The notes under the pieces were generated by a model, which saw only the letters and a list, made by a program, of their open reading frames with translations, was not told the DNA's origin and searched no databases. Both the position numbers and the translations under genes were made by a program. Shown here one piece after another: positions 57,631 to 64,000 of a DNA stretch of 64,000 bases (position 1 is the first letter of the stretch; each line of letters starts with the position of its first letter). The stretch covers positions 14,085,001 to 14,149,000 of the forward strand of contig NC_079885.1 in the NCBI RefSeq assembly GCF_029227915.1, in the 5' to 3' direction. This DNA comes from Hydractinia symbiolongicarpus (lineage: Eukaryota; Cnidaria; Hydrozoa; Anthoathecata; Hydractiniidae).

Positions 57631-57749
57631 GTCTACAACCATACCACGATGAACACACCTGTTCTCGTCCGATCACGGAAGTTAAGCATCGTCGGGCCGG
57701 GATAGTACTTGGATGGGGGACCGCCTGGGAACTCCCGGTGTCGTAGGCT
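57631..57749 (+). rRNA. 5S: 5S rRNA gene, copy 104
   Basis: Full 119 nt with G7A, the same helix I change as the promoterless pseudogenes, yet the rest is consensus. Downstream spacer AGC with a 2-nt gain (CAATTCATATGCGCC). Confidence 0.94.
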
Positions 57750-58201
57750 ATTGACTTTTTCACGTTACATTATTAATCATTACGACTGTGACGTCTCTTT
57801 TTTACGCAATAGCCGCTGAGTAAATCAAGAAAGAGACATGATTAGAAGTTGCTTTCCCAGCAAAACGGCTACAATCGTGCTGCAATTCATATGCGCCACG
57901 TCGCAAATGAATGGATTACGAGCGTCAGACAAAGAAAATGGCGATGTACTTACTTTGCTAACTAACTTTGTCATATGAAAATTAAGTCTGAAAGTACCCT
58001 AAATTGCCTTCGTTGGAACTTTTTACCGGAAATCTTAAAGCGCATTATTGTCGTAAAGAATCGATAGCGCTTAAAAAGAGCTTTCAAATGCACATAAACA
58101 CGAACTATTTCCGATCACTCAGTCAAGAATTATGATCTTTAAAATTTGAACCATTTTCGATGTAATGTGCTAATAAATCGTAGATATCTGCCCGTTTGTT
58201 T

Positions 58202-58320
58202 GTCTACGACCATACCACGATGAACACACCTGTTCTCATCCGATCACGGAAGTTAAGCATCGTCGGGCCGGGATAGTACTTGGATGGGGGACCGCCTGGG
58301 AACTCCCGGTGTCGTAGGCT
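58202..58320 (+). rRNA. 5S: 5S rRNA gene, copy 105
   Basis: Full 119 nt with only G37A in the helix III loop. Downstream spacer AAAAAGGG with ACGTCACATT and ACGGCTGTG. Confidence 0.97.
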
Positions 58321-58770
58321 ATTGACTTTTTCACGTCACATTATTTATCATTACGGCTGTGACGTATCTTTTTTACGCAATAGCCGCTGAGTAAATCAAG
58401 TAAGAGACATGATTAGAAGTTACTTTCCCTTAAAAAGGGCTACAATCTTGCTGCAATAAATGCGCCACGTCGCAAATGAATGGATTAAGAGCGTCAGACA
58501 AAGAAAATGGCGATGTAGTTACTTTGCTAATTAACTTTGTCATATGAAAAATAAGTCTGAAAGTACCCCAGATTGCCTTCGTTGGAAATTTTTACCGGAA
58601 ATCTTAAAGCGCATGGTTGTCGTAAATAATGGATAGCGCTTGAAAAGAGCTTTCAAATGCACATAAATACGACCTATTTCGGATAATCCAGTTAAGAAAT
58701 ATGACCTTTAATGTTTAAACCATTTTCGATGTAATGTGCTAATAAATCGTAGATATCTGCCCGTTTGTTT

Positions 58771-58889
58771 GTCTACGACCATACCACGATGAACACACCT
58801 GTTCTCATGCGATCACGGAAGTTAAGCATCGTCGGGCCGGGATAGTACTTGGATTGGGGACCGCCTGGGAACTCCCGGTGTCGTAGGCT
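58771..58889 (+). rRNA. 5S: 5S rRNA gene, copy 106
   Basis: Full 119 nt with G37A, C39G and G85T; the last breaks G85-C92 in helix IV and lies in box C. Downstream spacer AAAAAGGG. Confidence 0.94.
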
Positions 58890-59339
58890 ATTGACTTTTT
58901 CACGTTACATTATTTATCATTACGACTGTGACGTATCTTTTTTACGCAATAACCGCTGAGTAAATCAAGTAAGAGACATGATTAGAAGTTGCTTTCCCTT
59001 AAAAAGGGCTACAATCTTGCTGCAATAAATTCGCCACGTCGCAAATGAATGGATTACGAGCGTCAGACAAAGTAAATGGCGATGTACTTACTTTGCTAAC
59101 TAACTTTGTCATATGAAAATTAAGTCTGAAAGTACCCTAAATTGCCTTCGTTGGAACTTTTTACCGGAAATCTTAAAGTGCATGGTTGTCGTAAATAATG
59201 GATAGCGCTTAAAAAGAGCTTTCAAATGCACATAAACACGAACTATTTCCGATCACCCAGTCAAGAATTATGATCTTTAAAATTTGAACCATTTTCGATG
59301 TAATGTGCTAATAAATCGTAGATATCTGCCCGTATGTTT

Positions 59340-59458
59340 GTCTACGACCATACCACGATGAACACACCTGTTCTCGTCCGATCACGGAAGTTAAGCATCG
59401 TCGGGCCGGGATAGTACTTGGATGGGGGACCGCCTGGGAACTCCCGGTGTCGTAGGCT
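59340..59458 (+). rRNA. 5S: 5S rRNA gene, copy 107 (consensus)
   Basis: Matches consensus throughout. Downstream spacer AGC, with ACGACTAAGACG in place of ACGACTGTGACG. Confidence 0.98.
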
Positions 59459-59908
59459 ATTGACTTTTTCACGTTACATTATTAATCATTACGACTAAGA
59501 CGTCTCTTTTTTACGCAATAGCCGCTGAGTAAATCAAGAAAGAGACATGATTAGAAGTTGCTTTCCCAGCAAAACGGCTACAATCGTGCTGCAATAAATG
59601 CGCCACGTCGCAAATGAATGGATTACGAGCGTCAGACAAAGAAAATGGCGATGTACTTACTTTGCTAACTAACTTTGTCATATGAAAATTAAGTCTGAAA
59701 GTACCCTAAATTGCCTTCGTTGGAACTTTTTACCGGAAATCTTAAAGCGCATTATTGTCGTAAAGAATCGATAGCGCTTAAAAAGAGCTTTCAAATGCAC
59801 ATAAACACAAACTATTTCCGATCACCCAGTCAAGAATTATGATCTTTAAAATTTGAACCATTTTCGATGTAATGTGCTAATAAATCGTAGATATCTGCCC
59901 GTATGTTT

Positions 59909-60027
59909 GTCTGCGACCATACCACGATGAACACACCTGTTCTCGTCCGATCACGGAAGTTAAGCATCGTCGGGCCGGGATAGTACTTGGATGGGGGACC
60001 GCCTGGGAACTCCCGGTGTCGTAGGCT
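59909..60027 (+). rRNA. 5S: 5S rRNA gene, copy 108
   Basis: Full 119 nt with only A5G. Downstream spacer AGC with GATTATAAG, as after copy 102. Confidence 0.97.
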
Positions 60028-60477
60028 ATTGACTTTTTCACGTTACATTATTAATCATTACGACTGTGACGTATCTTTTTTACGCAATAGCCGCTGAGTA
60101 AATCAAGAAAGAGACATGATTATAAGTTGCTTTCCCAGCAAAACGGCTACAATCGTGCTGCAATAAATGCGCCACGTCGCAAATGAATGGATTAAGAGCG
60201 TCAGACAAAGAAAATGGCAATGTAGTTACTTTGCTAATTAACTTTGTCATATGAAAATTAAGACTGAAAGTACCCTAGATTGCCTTCGTTGGAACTTTTT
60301 ACCGGAAATCTTAAAGCGCATGGTTGTCGTAATTAGTGGATAGCGCTTAAAAAGAGCTTTCAAATGCACATAAACACGACCTATTTCGGATAATCCAGTC
60401 AAGAAATATGACCTTTAAAATTTAAACCATTTTCGATGTAATGTGCTAATAAATCGTAGATATCTGCCCGTTTGTTT

Positions 60478-60596
60478 GTCTACGACCATACCACGATGAA
60501 CACACCTGTTCTCATCCGATCACGGAAGTTAAGCATCGTCGGGCCGGGATAGTACTTGGATGGGGGACCGCCTGGGAACTCCCGGTGTCGTAGGCT
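60478..60596 (+). rRNA. 5S: 5S rRNA gene, copy 109
   Basis: Full 119 nt with only G37A; repeat of copy 105 at 2276 bp. Downstream spacer AAAAAGGG with ACGTCACATT. Confidence 0.97.
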
Positions 60597-61046
60597 ATTG
60601 ACTTTTTCACGTCACATTATTTATCATTACGGCTGTGACGTATCTTTTTTACGCAATAGCCGCTGAGTAAATCAAGTAAGAGACATGATTAGAAGTTACT
60701 TTCCCTTAAAAAGGGCTACAATCTTGCTGCAATAAATGCGCCACGTCGCAAATGAATGGATTAAGAGCGTCAGACAAAGAAAATGGCGATGTAGTTACTT
60801 TGCTAATTAACTTTGTCATATGAAAAATAAGTCTGAAAGTACCCCAGATTGCCTTCGTTGGAACTTTTTACCGGAAATCTTAAAGCGCATGGTTGTCGTA
60901 AATAATGGATAGCGCTTGAAAAGAGCTTTCAAATGCACATAAATACGACCTATTTCGGATAATCCAGTTAAGAAATATGACCTTTAATGTTTAAACCATT
61001 TTCGATGTAATGTGCTAATAAATCGTAGATATCTGCCCGTTTGTTT

Positions 61047-61165
61047 GTCTACGACCATACCACGATGAACACACCTGTTCTCATCCGATCACGGAAGTTA
61101 AGCATCGTCGGGCCGGGATAGTACTTGGATGGGGGACCGCCTGGGAACTCCCGGTGTCGTAGGCT
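61047..61165 (+). rRNA. 5S: 5S rRNA gene, copy 110
   Basis: Full 119 nt with only G37A; a single-unit tandem duplicate of copy 109. Downstream spacer AAAAAGGG with ACGTCACATT. Confidence 0.97.
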
Positions 61166-61615
61166 ATTGACTTTTTCACGTCACATTATTTATCATTACG
61201 GCTGTGACGTATCTTTTTTACGCAATAGCCGCTGAGTAAATCAAGTAAGAGACATGATTAGAAGTTACTTTCCCTTAAAAAGGGCTACAATCTTGCTGCA
61301 ATAAATGCGCCACGTCGCAAATGAATGGATTAAGAGCGTCAGACAAAGAAAATGGCGATGTAGTTACTTTGCTAATTAACTTTGTCATATGAAAAATAAG
61401 TCTGAAAGTACCCCAGATTGCCTTCGTTGGAACTTTTTACCGGAAATCTTAAAGCGCATGGTTGTCGTAAATAATGGATAGCGCTTGAAAAGAGCTTTCA
61501 AATGCACATAAATACGACCTATTTCGGATAATCCAGTTAAGAAATATGACCTTTAATGTTTAAACCATTTTCGATGTAATGTGCTAATAAATCGTAGATA
61601 TCTGCCCGTTTGTTT

Positions 61616-61734
61616 GTCTACGACCATACCACGATGAACACACCTGTTCTCATGCGATCAGGGAAGTTAAGCATCGTCGGGCCGGGATAGTACTTGGATT
61701 GGGGACCGCCTGGGAACTCCCGGTGTCGTAGGCT
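61616..61734 (+). rRNA. 5S: 5S rRNA gene, copy 111
   Basis: Full 119 nt with G37A, C39G, C46G (mismatch to G31) and G85T. Downstream spacer AAAAAGGG. Confidence 0.93.
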
Positions 61735-62184
61735 ATTGACTTTTTCACGTTACATTATTTATCATTACGACTGTGACGTATCTTTTTTACGCAATAACCG
61801 CTGAGTAAATCAAGTAAGAGACATGATTAGAAGTTGCTTTCCCTTAAAAAGGGCTACAATCTTGCTGCAATAAATTCGCCACGTCGCAAATGAATGGATT
61901 ACGAGCGTCAGACAAAGTAAATGGCGATGTACTTACTTTGCTAACTAACTTTGTCATATGAAAATTAAGTCTGAAAGTACCCTAAATTGCCTTCGTTGGA
62001 ACTTTTTACCGGAAATCTTAAAGTGCATGGTTGTCGTAAATAATGGATAGCGCTTAAAAAGAGCTTTCAAATGCACATAAACACGAACTATTTCCGATCA
62101 CCCAGTCAAGAATTATGATCTTTAAAATTTGAACCATTTTCGATGTAATGTGCTAATAAATCGTAGATATCTGCCCGTATGTTT

Positions 62185-62303
62185 GTCTACGACCATACCA
62201 CGATGAACACACCTGTTCTCGTCCGATCACGGAAGTTAAGCATCGTCGGGCCGGGATAGTACTTGGATTGGGGACCGCCTGGGAACTCCCGGTGTCGTAG
62301 GCT
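62185..62303 (+). rRNA. 5S: 5S rRNA gene, copy 112
   Basis: Full 119 nt with only G85T in box C. The 5' half is consensus and the 3' half matches copy 111, consistent with an exchange inside the gene. Downstream spacer AAAAAGGG. Confidence 0.95.
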
Positions 62304-62753
62304 ATTGACTTTTTCACGTTACATTATTTATCATTACGACTGTGACGTATCTTTTTTACGCAATAACCGCTGAGTAAATCAAGTAAGAGACATGATTAGA
62401 AGTTGCTTTCCCTTAAAAAGGGCTACAATCTTGCTGCAATAAATTCGCCACGTCGCAAATGAATGGATTACGAGCGTCAGACAAAGTAAATGGCGATGTA
62501 CTTACTTTGCTAACTAACTTTGTCATATGAAAATTAAGTCTGAAAGTACCCTAAATTGCCTTCGTTGGAACTTTTTACCGGAAATCTTAAAGTGCATGGT
62601 TGTCGTAAATAATGGATAGCGCTTAAAAAGAGCTTTCAAATGCACATAAACACGAACTATTTCCGATCACCCAGTCAAGAATTATGATCTTTAAAATTTG
62701 AACCATTTTCGATGTAATGTGCTAATAAATCGTAGATATCTGCCCGTATGTTT

Positions 62754-62872
62754 GTCTACGACCATACCACGATGAACACACCTGTTCTCGTCCGATCACG
62801 GAAGTTAAGCATCGTCGGGCCGGGATAGTACTTGGATGGGGGACCGCCTGGGAACTCCCGGTGTCGTAGGCT
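62754..62872 (+). rRNA. 5S: 5S rRNA gene, copy 113 (consensus)
   Basis: Matches consensus throughout. The second T run is interrupted (CTCTTTGTTACG). Downstream spacer AGC. Confidence 0.98.
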
Positions 62873-63322
62873 ATTGACTTTTTCACGTTACATTATTAAT
62901 CATTACGACTGTGACGTCTCTTTGTTACGCAATAGCCGCTGAGTAAATCAAGAAAGAGACATGATTAGAAGTTGCTTTCCCAGCAAAACGGCTACAATCG
63001 TGCTGCAATAAATGCGCCACGTCGCAAATGAATGGATTACGAGCGTCAGACAAAGAAAATGGCGATGTACTTACTTTGCTAACTAACTTTGTCATATGAA
63101 AATTAAGTCTGAAAGTACCCTAAATTGCCTTCGTTGGAACTTTTTACCGGAAATCTTAAAGCGCATTATTGTCGTAAAGAATCGATAGCGCTTAAAAAGA
63201 GCTTTCAAATGCACATAAACACGAACTATTTCCGATCACCCAGTCAAGAATTATGATCTTTAAAATTTGAACCATTTTCGATGTAATGTGCTAATAAATC
63301 GTAGATATCTGCCCGTTTGTTT

Positions 63323-63441
63323 GTCTACGACCATACCACGATGAACACACCTGTTCTCATCCGATCACGGAAGTTAAGCATCGTCGGGCCGGGATAGTAC
63401 TTGGATGGGGGACCGCCTGGGAACTCCCGGTGTCGTAGGCT
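63323..63441 (+). rRNA. 5S: 5S rRNA gene, copy 114
   Basis: Full 119 nt with only G37A. Downstream spacer has CCCTTAAAAAGGA, an imperfect AAAAAGGG box. Confidence 0.97.
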
Positions 63442-63891
63442 ATTGACTTTTTCACGTCACATTATTTATCATTACGGCTGTGACGTATCTTTTTTACGCA
63501 ATAGCCGCTGAGTAAATCAAGTAAGAGACATGATTAGAAGTTACTTTCCCTTAAAAAGGACTACAATCTTGCTGCAATAAATGCGCCACGTCGCAAATGA
63601 ATGGATTAAGAGCGTCAGACAAAGAAAATGGCGATGTAGTTACTTTGCTAATTAACTTTGTCATATGAAAAATAAGTCTGAAAGTACCCCAGATTGCCTT
63701 CGTTGGAACTTTTTACCGGAAATCTTAAAGCGCATGGTTGTCGTAAATAATGGATAGCGCTTGAAAAGAGCTTTCAAATGCACATAAATACGACCTATTT
63801 CGGATAATCCAGTTAAGAAATATGACCTTTAATGTTTAAACCATTTTCGATGTAATGTGCTAATAAATCGTAGATATCTGCCCGTTTGTTT

Positions 63892-64000
63892 GTCTACGAC
63901 CATACCACGATGAACACACCTGTTCTCATGCGATCACGGAAGTTAAGCATCGTCGGGCCGGGATAGTACTTGGATTGGGGACCGCCTGGGAACTCCCGGT
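63892..64000 (+). rRNA. 5S: 5S rRNA gene, copy 115 (cut by window end)
   Basis: The first 109 nt are present with G37A, C39G and G85T, the allele of 58771. The last 10 nt lie outside the window. Confidence 0.94.

Larger units (their letters stand above)
1..64000 (+). repeat. Tandem 5S rDNA array, 115 gene positions
   Basis: The window is filled by head-to-tail units of a 5S rRNA gene plus spacer, all on the + strand. Normal start-to-start distance is 568-569 nt. Shorter periods mark units with deletions: 512-514 nt (5S internal deletion), 535-538 nt (31-nt spacer deletion), 546 nt before the two units with a 25-nt start deletion. Nothing else interrupts the array. Bases 1-4 are the tail of a spacer and the last gene is cut at base 64000, so the true array is longer. 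Confidence 0.98.
58202..64000 (+). repeat. Recent unit amplification at the right end
   Basis: Genes at 58202, 60478, 61047 and 63323 share G37A with ACGTCACATT and ACGGCTGTGACG just downstream. Genes at 58771, 61616 and 63892 share G37A, C39G and G85T. Genes at 59340, 62185 and 62754 share the same upstream spacer. The order implies repeated shifts of 569, 2276 and 2845 bp. Confidence 0.7.

Noticed and set aside
1-64000. CRISPR array or satellite system
   Set aside because: The unit is about 569 nt with a recognisable 5S rRNA gene, and the intervals are homologous to each other rather than unique spacers.

Overview
The whole window is one tandem array of 5S ribosomal RNA genes from a eukaryote. 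The unit is a 119-nt 5S gene on the + strand followed by a spacer of about 450 nt, giving a usual period of 568-569 nt. I count 115 gene positions. The window opens 4 nt before a gene and ends inside one, so the array continues on both sides. No protein-coding gene, tRNA, other rRNA, spliced-leader RNA or transposon was recognised. The 5S sequence has an animal-type internal promoter (box C reads GGATGGGGGACCGCCTGG) and an animal-type 3' end (GTAGGCT). I infer a non-vertebrate metazoan; phylum and species cannot be read from this.

Each unit contains, in order: a TATA-like AATAAAT at -30 to -24; the 5S gene with its RNA polymerase III internal control region (box A about 50-64, intermediate element about 67-72, box C about 80-97); a T4-T6 terminator beginning 7 nt after the mature 3' end; a second T5-T6 run about 40 nt later; and an AT-rich spacer with several inverted repeats. 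Spacers fall into five families, named here by a short box after the pyrimidine tract: AAAAAGGG, CTTC, ATTC, AATC and AGC.

By region: 0-9 kb mixes full units with four 5S pseudogenes that have lost the internal promoter. From 9 to 17 kb there are full-length units in two- and four-unit higher-order repeats. From 17.4 to 21.1 kb five promoterless 63-nt pseudogenes are clustered. From 23.8 to 27.4 kb a four-unit block is duplicated, carrying a 25-nt deletion across the gene start. From 28 to 49 kb units with a 31-nt spacer deletion recur, including a five-unit 2783-bp higher-order repeat at 33-39 kb. From 49 to 64 kb the AGC spacer family appears, mixed with AAAAAGGG units in recent duplications.

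The main story is concerted evolution in progress. Only ten copies match the array consensus exactly. Gene variants travel with particular spacer variants, and broken copies have been multiplied along with working ones. In the copy entries, substitutions are numbered 1-119 within the 5S gene against the array consensus (identical to the copy at 24529-24647). Pairing statements use the standard five-helix 5S model and are inference. All alignments were done by eye.
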